Of a DNA stretch of 64,000 bases, positions 23,683 through 33,700 are shown piece after piece. Both the position numbers and the translations under genes were made by a program. This DNA is from JAMOQA01 sp964420365 (lineage in GTDB: Bacteria > Acidobacteriota > Polarisedimenticolia > J045): the NCBI GenBank assembly GCA_964420365.1, contig CAYQTA010000114.1:186001-250000 (forward strand). The letters are read 5' to 3'. The notes beneath the pieces were generated by a model. That model made no database searches and was not told the origin of the DNA. It worked only from the letters and a program-made list of their open reading frames with translations. Numbering within the stretch: position 1 is the stretch's first letter; every line of letters begins with the position of its first letter.

Positions 23683-25991
23683 CGGCCGACGCCCACGGGC
23701 GTCCACCCGAGGGAAACGAACCAGGTCCGGTCCGCCCCCGGCAGGTAGAGCGGGGTGCCGTCCCAGTCCACGTACCCGAAGGTCTCGTACTCCGCGTCGA
23801 GCAGGTTGTCGATCCGCACCCGCAGCGACAGGACCCGGTCACGGGTGCGGGCGACCTCCCAGCGGGCCGCGAGGTGGACCACCGTCCACGGATCGATGGA
23901 CCGCGCCCGGCTCTCCGAGTTGTCCAGGTAGATCCGCCCCGCGTGGAAAGCGCCGAGCTCGACCCGCCCCCACGCCGGGGTCCAGGCGACCGAGAGGTTC
24001 CCCAGCCACTCCGGGAAGAAGGCCGGCCGGTTCCCCGAGTAGTCGACGGTCACGAAGTCCCCGGCCGCGTCGTCCCACGCGAGGGCCCGGAACCGGACGA
24101 GCTCGTCGTCGGTCACGGAAACGTTCCCCCGGAGTTCCACGTCCGGCGAGAGGAACGCGGCCCCCTCGAGCTCGATCCCCCGGTGCCGCGACCGATCGGC
24201 GTTCCCCGTGATCGGCGCCCCCAGGTCGTTGAACTGCCCGAGGTACACGATCTCGTCGCGGAACTCCATGTCGTACAGGGTGAGGCGCAGCAGGTGCCGC
24301 GCGCCCTTCCACTCGACGCCCAGCTCGTAGTCGGTCAGCCGCTCGTGCCGCGGCACGGGATCGGCCAGCGTCCCGTCCGGGCGAACCACGCGGAACGCGG
24401 GCGTCGAGTAGACGTCCTGCGGATCGTACAGGTCCTTCACCGCCGGCTCGCGGCCCGAGCGCGAGATCGACGCGAACAGGGTCGTACCTTCCCACGCCCG
24501 CCAGCTCGCGGCCACGCGGGGCGCCCACCAGTCGTAGTCCACGTCGTACCGGTAGCCGGTGACCCGGTCCTCCTCGAGCTTCCACGAGGCCGAGACCCGC
24601 TGGAGCCCCAGCACGAGGTGGAAGTCCGGCGCCGGCGTCCACTCGTCCTGCACGTACCCCACCCAGCGCGTCTTCGGCACCCGGTAGTCGTAGTACCGGT
24701 ACGGTTCGCTCACGCCCGGCGGGACCGCCCCCCGGGCCGTGCCGACGTGCCGTCCGCGATGCCGGCGCAGGGTCGCGCCGATCGTCAGGCGATGCGTCGC
24801 CCGCCTCCAGGTGACCCGCGGGATCCAGCCCGCGTCCCACTCGTCGACCCGGCGCCGCCGGTAGATCGGTCCCTTCGAGTCGACCGTGCCGTCTCCGTCC
24901 CAGTCCCAGTCCGGCAGCCGGACCTCGTAGAAATACTTCCGCTCCCGGAACTGCCGGTAGTAGCCGCTGCCCGCGAAGTAGAAGACCGTGTTCGCGATCT
25001 CCAGGTCCTCCCGCGGCTTCCACTCGTGGAGCAGCTCGTAGTGGGGCTGGGAGAAGTGGTCCTTCTCACCGGGCCAGGCCAGGGGGTTCGCCCGCCGGTC
25101 CCGCCGCAGCACGTCCCGCGGGACGCCGTCGTAGGCGAGATGGCTCTCCTCGTGCCCCCCGTAGACGTTGATCCGCAGCAGGCTGTTCCGCCGGAGCCGC
25201 TGGATCGTCAGGAAGCCCATGCCCATCCGCGACCAGGCGTGCTTCCGGTACCCGTCCGTCGCGACCCGGGACACGCGGGCGCCGACCACCCAGTCCCCCG
25301 GCAGGAGGTCCGAGGTCCAGGCCGCGGTCACGCGGCTCGTGCCGTGGCTCCCGTACCCGGCCGCGGCAACGATCCCCTCCCCCGGCCGTAGGTGGGCCGT
25401 CTCCAGGTCGATCGCGCCACCGATCGGTGCCGGCACGCCGATCGACGTTCCCGCGCCCCGCTGCACCTGGACGTCCTCGAGGGACGCCGCCAGGTCCGGC
25501 AGGTCGATCCACCAGACCTGGTGGCTCTCGATGTCGTTCAGCGGGATCCCGTTCAGCGTGACCGTCACCCGTCGCTGGTCGAAGCCGCGGAGCGAGAGAT
25601 ACGAGTACCCCACCCCGTTCCCGGCATCGGACCACGCGTAGATCGACGGGAGCTCGCGCAGCATCACCGGGACGTCCTCGACCTCGTGGCGGTCCTCGAT
25701 CCGCTCCCGCGACAGGTTCGACCAGGTCGCCGGCCGCGTCTCGTCGGCGCGCGTCGCGGTGACGACCACCTCCTCGACCAGGGCCGAGCGACCGGGCACG
25801 GCTTCTCCCTTCTCCCGCTCGACCTTCCGCGCCTCTTCCTCCCGGTTTCCGTCCCCCGCCGGGGGCCCGTCCCCGGCCCGGGCGGGCGGGGCACCGCCGA
25901 GCAGGAGGGCGAGGATGCCGAGGACCAGGAACCCGGGGATGACGGCGGATCGCGGACGCCGCGGCCCGCCCGTGAACACGTGACGACGCAT
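23679..25991 (-). CDS. TonB-dependent outer-membrane receptor under TPP riboswitch control
   Basis: A 770-residue outer-membrane receptor. A signal peptide (residues ~14-40, ending at APPARA) and a charged linker precede the plug domain (VEEVVVTATRADE, then LRGFDQRRVTVTLNGIPLND and VQVQRGAGTSIGVPAPIGGAI). A 22-strand barrel fills the rest and ends with alternating aromatic strands (WFVSLGWTPVGV). TonB receptors import scarce, large or slow-diffusing nutrients. The upstream TPP aptamer indicates thiamine compounds. GGGAGG sits 7 bp before the ATG at 25991. Confidence 0.93.
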   Translation of the reverse strand: MRRHVFTGGPRRPRSAVIPGFLVLGILALLLGGAPPARAGDGPPAGDGNREEEARKVEREKGEAVPGRSALVEEVVVTATRADETRPATWSNLSRERIEDRHEVEDVPVMLRELPSIYAWSDAGNGVGYSYLSLRGFDQRRVTVTLNGIPLNDIESHQVWWIDLPDLAASLEDVQVQRGAGTSIGVPAPIGGAIDLETAHLRPGEGIVAAAGYGSHGTSRVTAAWTSDLLPGDWVVGARVSRVATDGYRKHAWSRMGMGFLTIQRLRRNSLLRINVYGGHEESHLAYDGVPRDVLRRDRRANPLAWPGEKDHFSQPHYELLHEWKPREDLEIANTVFYFAGSGYYRQFRERKYFYEVRLPDWDWDGDGTVDSKGPIYRRRRVDEWDAGWIPRVTWRRATHRLTIGATLRRHRGRHVGTARGAVPPGVSEPYRYYDYRVPKTRWVGYVQDEWTPAPDFHLVLGLQRVSASWKLEEDRVTGYRYDVDYDWWAPRVAASWRAWEGTTLFASISRSGREPAVKDLYDPQDVYSTPAFRVVRPDGTLADPVPRHERLTDYELGVEWKGARHLLRLTLYDMEFRDEIVYLGQFNDLGAPITGNADRSRHRGIELEGAAFLSPDVELRGNVSVTDDELVRFRALAWDDAAGDFVTVDYSGNRPAFFPEWLGNLSVAWTPAWGRVELGAFHAGRIYLDNSESRARSIDPWTVVHLAARWEVARTRDRVLSLRVRIDNLLDAEYETFGYVDWDGTPLYLPGADRTWFVSLGWTPVGVGR

Positions 25992-26015
25992 GGCTTGGCC
26001 TCCCGCGGCGACGGG

Positions 26016-26093
26016 ACCGGTTCCTGAGCCCCGCCACCCAGCGGGAAACGGGGCCGTTCCGGATGGTTGCCCGCGAGGGCTGCCAGGACCGGT
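26016..26093 (-). promoter_or_regulatory. Possible riboswitch expression-platform helix
   Basis: In the leader between aptamer and SD, ACCGGUCCUG (26093 down to 26084) can pair with CAGGAACCGGU (26026 down to 26016), a 10 bp helix with one bulged A. Its 5' arm begins in the last three bases of aptamer stem P1 and its 3' arm ends about 12 nt upstream of the GGGAGG ribosome-binding site. That is the place for a ligand-controlled switch. This is an inference; I did not compute a fold. Confidence 0.35.
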
Positions 26094-26183
26094 TTCCGTT
26101 TCCCTACGCTGGTACGAACCAGATCAGGTTCAAGGGGTCTCTCTCAGCCCCACCCCCGCGGGCGGGGCACCCCCAACGGAACC
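26091..26183 (-). promoter_or_regulatory. TPP riboswitch (thi-box)
   Basis: On the minus strand the CTGAGA core (26147-26142) is followed by ACCC, then the GAACCTGATCTGG element (26131-26119) and CCAGCGTAGGGAAA, the classical thiamine-pyrophosphate aptamer. P1 is formed by GGTTCCGTT (26183-26175) and AACGGAAACC (26100-26091). It precedes a TonB receptor and an SSS symporter, which it should switch off when TPP is abundant. Confidence 0.95.
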
Positions 26184-26189
26184 GCCATC

Positions 26190-26218
26190 ATTCCAGCACC
26201 ACGCCGGCTCTCCTTCAA
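26190..26218 (-). promoter_or_regulatory. Promoter of the TPP-riboswitch operon
   Basis: TTGAAG (26213-26218, minus) is separated by exactly 17 bp from TGGAAT (26190-26195). Transcription would begin near 26183, which is the first base of aptamer stem P1. This agreement supports the promoter although both boxes deviate from consensus. It starts inside the 39 bp gap after mltG. Confidence 0.55.
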
Positions 26219-26222
26219 CCCC

Positions 26223-27245
26223 TCAGCGGCGGCGGCGGGGTTTCTGGTACCGACGCACCGCGGCGAGGTGCTCGCGGAACGTCCGGGAGAAGGCGTGGGT
26301 GCCGTCGCCCCGGGCGACGAAGTAGAGGTACCCCTCGTCCCGCGGATGGAGGACGGCGAGGAGGGAGGCGAGCCCGGGGGAGGCGATCGGGCCCGGAGGC
26401 AGGCCCGCGTGGACGTAGGTGTTGTACGGGTGGTCCCAGCGGAGGTCCTTCCGGTGGATTCGCCCGTCCCACCTCCCCTCGAGCTTCTTCGCGTAGACGA
26501 CGGTCGGATCGCACTGGAGCCGCATTCCCCGGGCAAGACGCCGCAGGTAGACGGCGGCGACCAGGGGGCGCTCGTCGTCCCGGGCCGTCTCCTTCTCGAC
26601 GAGGGAGGCGACGGTGACGATTTCCCGGAGCGGCATCCCGCTCGCCTCGATCTCCCCGCGGTGCGGGTCGTAGAACCGCCGCCGGAACGTCGCGACCAGC
26701 TCCGCCGCCACGCGGCCGGCCGGCCAGCCGGGCTCGAAGTGGTAGGTCTCCGGAAAGAGGTATCCCTCGAGATCGGTGGCCCGCGGGTCGAGACGCCGGA
26801 CCGGGGCCGGGTCCCGGAAGGCCGCGAGGAGGTCGTCCCGGGATGCGATCCCCGCGCCGGCGAGCACGTCGGCGGTCTCCCAGAGGGTCAGCCCCTCGGG
26901 AATGGTCACCCGGACCAGCCGGGTCCGCCCCTCCACGAGGCGCCGGACGACCTCGACGGGAGTGACCGGCGGCTCGAACCGGTACTCTCCCGCCTGGATC
27001 CGTCCCGCGACCCCGCCGAGGCGAAGCCACCAGGTGAGGACCCAGGCGGGCCGAACGAGATCCTTTTCCTCGAGGAGCCGGGCGACCTCGCGGGCGGAAC
27101 TGCCGGGTTCCACCCGGACGACGACCGGCGGGTCCCCCCGGTGGCCCCGGGGCGATCGCGCCCAGTCGATCCAGGCGAACAACAGCGCCAGCGACAGGGC
27201 GAGGGCGACAACGAGCCCGAGGAGGGCGAACCGGGCCCCCCTCAT
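26223..27245 (-). CDS. mltG: Endolytic murein transglycosylase MltG
   Basis: A 340-residue YceG/MltG protein with one N-terminal membrane anchor (residues 6-27) and a periplasmic domain. Motifs are LEGYLFPETYHF, SLVEKETARDDERPLVAAVY with the catalytic Glu217, and MRLQCDPTVVYA with HPYNTYVHAGLPPGPIASPG. MltG cleaves nascent glycan strands and sets glycan length. The ATG at 27245 overlaps the ruvX stop (ATGA). The end (26223) lies 40 bp from the TPP operon promoter. Confidence 0.95.
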   Translation of the reverse strand: MRGARFALLGLVVALALSLALLFAWIDWARSPRGHRGDPPVVVRVEPGSSAREVARLLEEKDLVRPAWVLTWWLRLGGVAGRIQAGEYRFEPPVTPVEVVRRLVEGRTRLVRVTIPEGLTLWETADVLAGAGIASRDDLLAAFRDPAPVRRLDPRATDLEGYLFPETYHFEPGWPAGRVAAELVATFRRRFYDPHRGEIEASGMPLREIVTVASLVEKETARDDERPLVAAVYLRRLARGMRLQCDPTVVYAKKLEGRWDGRIHRKDLRWDHPYNTYVHAGLPPGPIASPGLASLLAVLHPRDEGYLYFVARGDGTHAFSRTFREHLAAVRRYQKPRRRR

Positions 27246-27709
27246 CCCCGTCCTCCCGGCGCCGGCGGGATCGGCGGGAGCGAACCGCCGCCGGGCAGGT
27301 TCCTCCGGTCGAGCCAGCCCTGGAGGATCAGGGTGGCGGCGATCTTGTCGACCACCTGCTTCCTGCGCTTCCGGGACACGTCGGCCCGGATCAGCATCCG
27401 CTCCGCCGCCACCGTCGTCAGGCGCTCGTCCCACCGATGAACCGGGATGCCGCAGCGGGCCGCGAGGGCGTCGGCGACCGCCTCCGCCTCGTCGGCCATC
27501 GCCCCGCGCTCCCCGCTCATCTCGAGGGGCAGCCCGATGACCGCCGCGGTCACCCCGCGCTCGGCCACGATCGCCGCGAGCCGCTCGATGTCGCGCCGCA
27601 TCCCGGCCCGGCGGATCACCTCGAGCGGAAGCGCGACCGTCCCGGTCTCGTCGCTGATCGCGAGGCCGAGGGTCTTCGTGCCGACGTCGATCCCGAGGAT
27701 CCTTCCCAT
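27242..27709 (-). CDS. ruvX: Putative Holliday junction resolvase / 16S rRNA processing nuclease
   Basis: A 155-residue YqgF-type RNase H-fold protein. GRILGIDVGTKTLGLAISD carries the first catalytic Asp, VIGLPLEMSGERG the middle motif and HRWDERLTTVAAER the conserved DER(L)TT motif, while KIAATLILQGWLD with the last acidic residue ends the core. Pairing with mltG is the usual genome arrangement. No Shine-Dalgarno sequence precedes the ATG; a TACAAT box lies just upstream. Confidence 0.93.
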   Translation of the reverse strand: MGRILGIDVGTKTLGLAISDETGTVALPLEVIRRAGMRRDIERLAAIVAERGVTAAVIGLPLEMSGERGAMADEAEAVADALAARCGIPVHRWDERLTTVAAERMLIRADVSRKRRKQVVDKIAATLILQGWLDRRNLPGGGSLPPIPPAPGGRG

Positions 27710-27716
27710 GGGCGGA

Positions 27717-27743
27717 TTGTAGCCCGTGGCCCCGCCCCGTCAG
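27717..27743 (-). promoter_or_regulatory. Candidate leaderless promoter of ruvX-mltG
   Basis: TACAAT (27717-27722, minus) ends 7 bp before the ruvX ATG; CTGACG lies 16 bp upstream at about 27738-27743 and includes the stop codon of the preceding gene. Transcripts would begin at or next to the start codon, and no ribosome-binding site is present. Confidence 0.45.
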
Positions 27744-30700
27744 AACGGCTCCCCGATGGAGAAGTAGAACCGCCCGGGAGACTCCCCTTCCCGGCGGTCG
27801 AGAACGTGGCCGTACTCCAGGCGGACCGGCCCGATCGGCGTCCGGAAGCGGATCCCGATGCCGGCGGTCTTTCGCCACGAGGAAGCCACGTCCCCGGCCT
27901 CGAGCCACGTGTTCCCGGCGTCGTGGAAGGCCACCAGCTCCACGTGCTCCGAGAGGCGCCAGCGGCCCTCGAGGTTGACGATGCCCAGGGACTCGCCCCC
28001 GACCGGGTGCCCTCCCGGCCGATCCCGCGGGCCGACGCCGTCCCTGGCGAACCCGCGGATGGTGTCGGCGCCGCCCGCGAAGAACCGCCGGGAGAGAGGG
28101 ACCCGCGACGTCCCCCCGAACGGAACGGCCACGCCGAGCCGGACGGAGAGCACGGCGGTGAAGCGGCCCCACCCCCGGTAGCCGACCCACTGCAGCTTCC
28201 CCCGGGCGAAGTCCGCCTCCGAGCCCAGGATCCCGGACCAGAGCCCGACCTCCCCCCGCCAGAGGTGTCCCCTGCCCGGCAGGAACGGATCGTCCCGGTG
28301 GTCGAGGGCGACGTCGAGCACCAGCCCGCCGAGCCGCACCTGGTCGATTCGCCGGCCCTCGTCCCAGAGGAGATCGCCGAGCGCCTGGTCGTCCAGGGTG
28401 ACGTCGGTGAACCGGCTCCGCTCGAGCACGTAACGCACCTGCCAGCGCTTCCGCTCGACGGGATGCGTCCCGACCTGCAACGTCGCGCTCCAGCCGTCGA
28501 GGGTGAACCCGTCCCGCTCCTCCCGGGTCCGGTCGAGGGAGACGAGCCCCTCGAGGTTTCCGCCGCGCAGGTGGCGGTCCTCGAACGTGATCCGGCCGAC
28601 GCTGCGCAGGGAGGAACGGAAGAGCCAGAAGCTCGCGATCCGGCCCATGCCGCCCACGTTCTCCGCCGAGAACCCGATGGCGCCGCGGGCCTTCTCCTCG
28701 GTGTCATAACCTGCCTGGAGGAAGACCGTCTTCGGCGGGCTCTCGGTGAGGCGGATCACGACGTTCCGCTCGCCGGGTTTCCCCGGGACCGGCTCCGGGA
28801 CGATCTCCACCTCCCGGAACAGGCCGAGCCGGAACAGGTTGCGTTCCGCCTCGTGGAGATCGACGCTGCGCAGCGGTTTTCCCGGCCGGAACGGCACGTT
28901 CCGCTCGACCAGCTTTCTTCGCGTGTGCCGGATCCCCTCGATGGTGACCGCCGCCACGGTCGCCCGTTCCCCCGGCTGGACCCGGAACTCCACGTCGACG
29001 ACGTCGTCCCGCACCGTCGAGTGCACGTCGACCCGGGCGGCGTACCAGCCGTTGTCGTCCAGCAGGCGCAGGAGCCTGCGGCGCGCCCGGATCACGCGCT
29101 CCTGCTCGAAGGGATCGCCACTGGCCAGGCCGAGGTGCGACGTCGCCGGGCCCAGCACGTCGGTCGGCCAGTCTCCGGCGACCCGGACGGCGCCGATCCG
29201 TGCCAGCGGCCCCTCCTCGACCCGGAAGACGATCGTCGCCGCGCTCCCGTCCACGGAGAGCCGGACCCGGGGCTCGACCCGCGCCGCCAGGTAACCGCGG
29301 TTGGCGTAGAGCGTCTCGATGGCCCGGGCGTCCTCGTCGAGGAGCGCCGGATCCAGGACCGGGCGGCGCGCGACCAGCCCCCCCGGACGCGAGAGCACCT
29401 GCTGTTCCACGTCCCGCACCGGCACGTGTCGCACACCCTCGTAGCGCACGGCACCGATTCGCACGAGAGGACCGGGATCCACGTGGACGAGCAGGCCGGG
29501 ACGATCCCCGGGAACGTACCGGATCTCCGCGACGGCGGCCCCGTAGCCGCGCCGGGCCAGTCCCCGGAGGACGACCCGCTCGGCCTCCCGGAGGAGGGCG
29601 GGGCGGAACCGCGTCGTCCCCCAGAGGTCGGCCAGTTGCTGCCGGACGATCCGCGCAACCCGGCGCGGGGCCACGACCTCGACCCGGTAACGGGGACCGG
29701 GTTCGACCTCCGCAACCAGGGTGAACCCGGTGCGGCCCCGTTCCTCGCTCCGGACCCGGACCCGCGGTTCCAGGTATCCCCCGAGGATCAGCTCCCTCCG
29801 GACCGCGTCCCGGAACTGGAGCCGGAGGGCGCGGCCGTCCGGGACGTCCCGGAGGATCCCGAGGCGGCGCAGGCGAGGCCGCCGGAGATCCCGGGGCCAG
29901 CCCGGGAACCGTGCCCGTTTCAGGCGGCGACCCCGCCCCGTGTCCTCCTCCCGTCCCGCACCGAGCCTCCGGAGCCAGCGCAGGTCGACGGCGACTCCGC
30001 CGAGGGGATCCTTGCCGACCGACACCTGGAAGGAACGCGAGAGATCCCGTTCGACCCGGTAGAGATCGTTGCCCTCGGCACTCAGGTCCCGGGAGTAGAT
30101 CACCATCGTTCGCTCGTCGATGCGCTTGCCGAGGGTGACCCGGGCGCTCGGCCGCGCCTCGGGACCGACCCTGGACGGCGCGACCTGGAACTGGGTGATC
30201 CCGAGGTAGCGCCGCGCCGGGCCCGCGATCAGCAGCTCGCCGAGCTGGGAACCGAAGTAGGTGCCCGCCGCCTCCCCCACCTGGTCCGCGCCGGAGGACC
30301 CGAGTTCCGCGCTGGTGCGGCCGGTGACGAGCAGGAGCAGGATGTCCTGCTGGGAGAGCGCCGGGATCGACGACAGGTGGTAGTCGAGGGACGTCTCCGA
30401 GGCATCGAGGTCGAAGAGGATCCTGTAGCCCTGGATGCGGGTCTCGCCCCGCGCCACCAGGTGAACGGGCTGACCCCGCGGGTCGTCGAGGACCACCTGG
30501 CCCGAGAGAATCCGGTAGTCGAGGCCCCGCAGGCTGAACCGGCCCCCCTCGAGCAACGTGATCGTCCCGGCGAACTCCGGGCTGGCCAGGGTCCCCGTCG
30601 CGCGGATTCGCGTGGCCGCGACCAGTTCCGCGACGTCGTTGCGGACCACGAGCGAGTCGTCGGCGATGAACTCCACGTCCAGGGCGACCCGCGCGAGCGG

Positions 30701-33700
30701 TCCCTCGCTTCGCAACGCGGGCGCCTGCCAGCGCCGGCGCCGGCCGCTCGAGAGAAACGCGAGCGGTCCCGTGTACCGCCCCGCCAGCAGCTCGATGCGA
30801 CCCCGCACCTCCGGGGACAGCAGTGCTCCACCGACCCGGAGATCCGCGTCGTAGCGCCCGAGGAAGTCCTGGGGCACGGCAAGGGCCACGTCCCTGGCGC
30901 GGACCGCGAGGTCGATCGCCCCCGGGCGCCAACCGTCCAGCTCGATCGTCCCCGCGACGGTCACGTCCCCTCCCCCGAGGGAGGCCGTGCCCCGGCGCAC
31001 CCGGGCGAGCCCGTCCTCGAGGGCCACGTCGAGCTCGACCTGGTCGACCGCGATTCCCGTCGGCAGGTGCCGGATGCGCCCCCCGTCGAGACCGATCCGG
31101 CCGGTCAGCCGGGGACGCAGCAGCGGGCCGCGGGCCCGCACGTCGAGGGTCGCCAGGCCCGATGCGACCAGGTCCGGGTCCAGGGACTCGAGGAGGCCGA
31201 GGGGGACCGAACCCGCCAGGGCCAGGTCGATCTCCGGGCCGTCCGGGGCGAGGCGAACGCCGCCGGAGAGCGCGAACGATCCACCCCCCGGCTCCTCGAG
31301 GCGCCAGGGACGATCGAAGGCCGCCCGGCCCCCTTCCACCGTGATCGTCCCGGGTTCCGGGGTCTCCAGCGTGAAGCCGGGGCCCAGCACCTCCAGGCGC
31401 AGCCCGGTGGCCCGGCCCTCCCAGGAGGCGGGTTCCAGGAGCGGGCCCGAGAGTTCCAGGTCCCCGTCCACCGTGCCTGCCAGGCCCGCGGGAGGAGCCG
31501 TTCCCCGCAGCTCCGCGATCCGCTCGAGGAGCGGCAGCCGGTGGGCGACGATCCGGAGCCCTCCCCGGGGGGCCTCCGGCAGGCCCACGACCTCGAGCCG
31601 GGCCCGCAGATGCTCCGTGCCCGTCTCAGCCGCGAAGCCCCCGGGGATTCCCGCGATCTCCGCCTCCCCGTCGGGGAGACGCCGCCCGCGGACGGCCAGG
31701 TCCCGCCACGAGACGCCGCCGCCCGCCGTCCACGCCCCGCCCGCGTCCCGCAGGGCCTCCAGCTCGAGGAGTCCCCGGCCCCGGAGGTCCACCGGCAGGG
31801 GAAGCAGGGTGAACGCCCCGGCGTCCGCCTCGACGAGGAGGCGCGGAACGCCCACCAGGAGGTCCCGTGGATCGGGAGCCGGGCTTCCGTTGCCGCCGAG
31901 GAGGCCGAGCACCCGCACCCCGAGCCCCGGGACGCCGCCCGTCAGCAGGAAACCCCCGTGCCCCCCCGGTCCCCGGCGGCCGGCCGCAAAGGCGCGGGGC
32001 GGGTTCCTCCCGAGGCCGCGCGCCCGCACGACGGCCGTCCCGCGGGGCAGGTACGGGTCGAGCAACAGGTCCAGGGAAGCGTCCACCAGGCAGGGGCCGA
32101 TCGTCTCTTCAGCCACGCGGACCGGCGCGGCAAACGCGGCCAACAGGGACGAAGGAACCTGCCGGCCATCGAGCCGCAGTCGAACCGGGCGTCCGGGGAC
32201 CCGGCGCGCCCGGGCGACGATACCGTCCCCCCAGGCATCCGCCAGCCGGCCGCTCGCCGTCCAGCGCCCCGCCCCGCGCCAGTCCACCGCTCCCTCGAGG
32301 AGGTGCCACCGGCTGCGCCCGATCCTGGGGCGGGAGACCACCAGCCTCGCGGCCACCTCCAGTGGACGCCCTCCTCGACCCCGCACCGACCCGTCCAGGG
32401 AGAGCCGCGCCGCCCCGAGTCGTGCCCTCAGCTCCGCCGGAAGCAGCCCGCGGGCGACGGCGAGGTCCAGGAGGTCCTCGATCCCGTCCCGCGAAACCTC
32501 GAGCCTCCGGACGCGGACCCGCCACGGGACACCCGGCCCGGGCGCGCCCTCGAGCACCACCTCGAGGGCGATCGGGCCGCCCCCCCACGCCCCGGCCAGG
32601 GAGACCACCCCGCCTTCGTCGCCCAGGTCACCGCGCACCTCCCCCGAGAGGGCAAGCAGCGCGCGGGCCCCCGAAAGCCGGCCGGTCCACGCGACGCGCG
32701 GCGGCCGTCCCGGGAGACCCGAGAGCGTCACCCGCGCCCGGACCCGCCCGGACACCGGGATCCCGGCCGGTACGCGCCCTTCCGCCAGGCCCGCCAGGTC
32801 CAGGTCGACCCGCCCGGTCCCCTCCCACCCGCCCTCGCGGGTCCAGGTGATCGCCAGGTCCCCGAGCTTCCCCAACCCGGGCACGCGTCCCCGCACGTCC
32901 CGCACGACGGCCCGGCCGCGGGACGCCTCGATCGTCGCGGAGAGCCCCTGCACTTCCCGTCCCGCGATCCGCACCGGGGCCTCGCCGGGCAGCACCCTGG
33001 CGGTCACCGACCAGTCCCCGGGGACGCGGGCACGGAACCGCGTGTCCGCCGCCAGGACTCCCTCCGCCTCGCCGGGAAGCAGGCGCCCGAGGTCGGCCCG
33101 CACCCGGGCCGACCCCGCGACCTCCAGGTGGTCCGGGAGGAACGTGACGACCAGGGCCCCCCGGGCGTCCCCGACGCCCCGGGACGCGCGGAAGGACGGG
33201 ACTTCCAGCCGGCCACCCCGCAGCGTCCACTCGAGGAAGACCTCCTCGAAGACGATGTCCCGGGCCTCGCCGACCCGCCCCACCCGCAATCGGAAGGGCG
33301 CGGCCGCGAGGGTCCCCGAGAGCGCGCCCCCGGGCGGGCGGCTTCCCTCCGCCCGGATGCCGCGGACGTCCAGCGAGAACGGCACCGCCCGGTCGGCCCA
33401 CCGCAGGACTCCCGTCCCGACCCGGAGCCGGCGAAGTCGCCGAAGGGCCGACAGGTCGACGGCGAGGGGTTCCTTCCTCGGGGGGCCGGCATCGATCCGC
33501 AGGTCCAGGGTGTCCAGGAGAACCTCCCGCGGGAGCACGTGCCCGGCGAGGAGGCCCCACCCGTCGAGGCGGAGCCGTGCGCCGGTCGCCTCCACCCGCA
33601 CCCTCGTCGCCCCGGGGAGGCCGAGGCCCAGGTGCTCCGTCTCCGCGGCCAGGGCCAGGGGACGGAGACGCAACCCCTCGATCTCCAGGTCGATCCCCTG

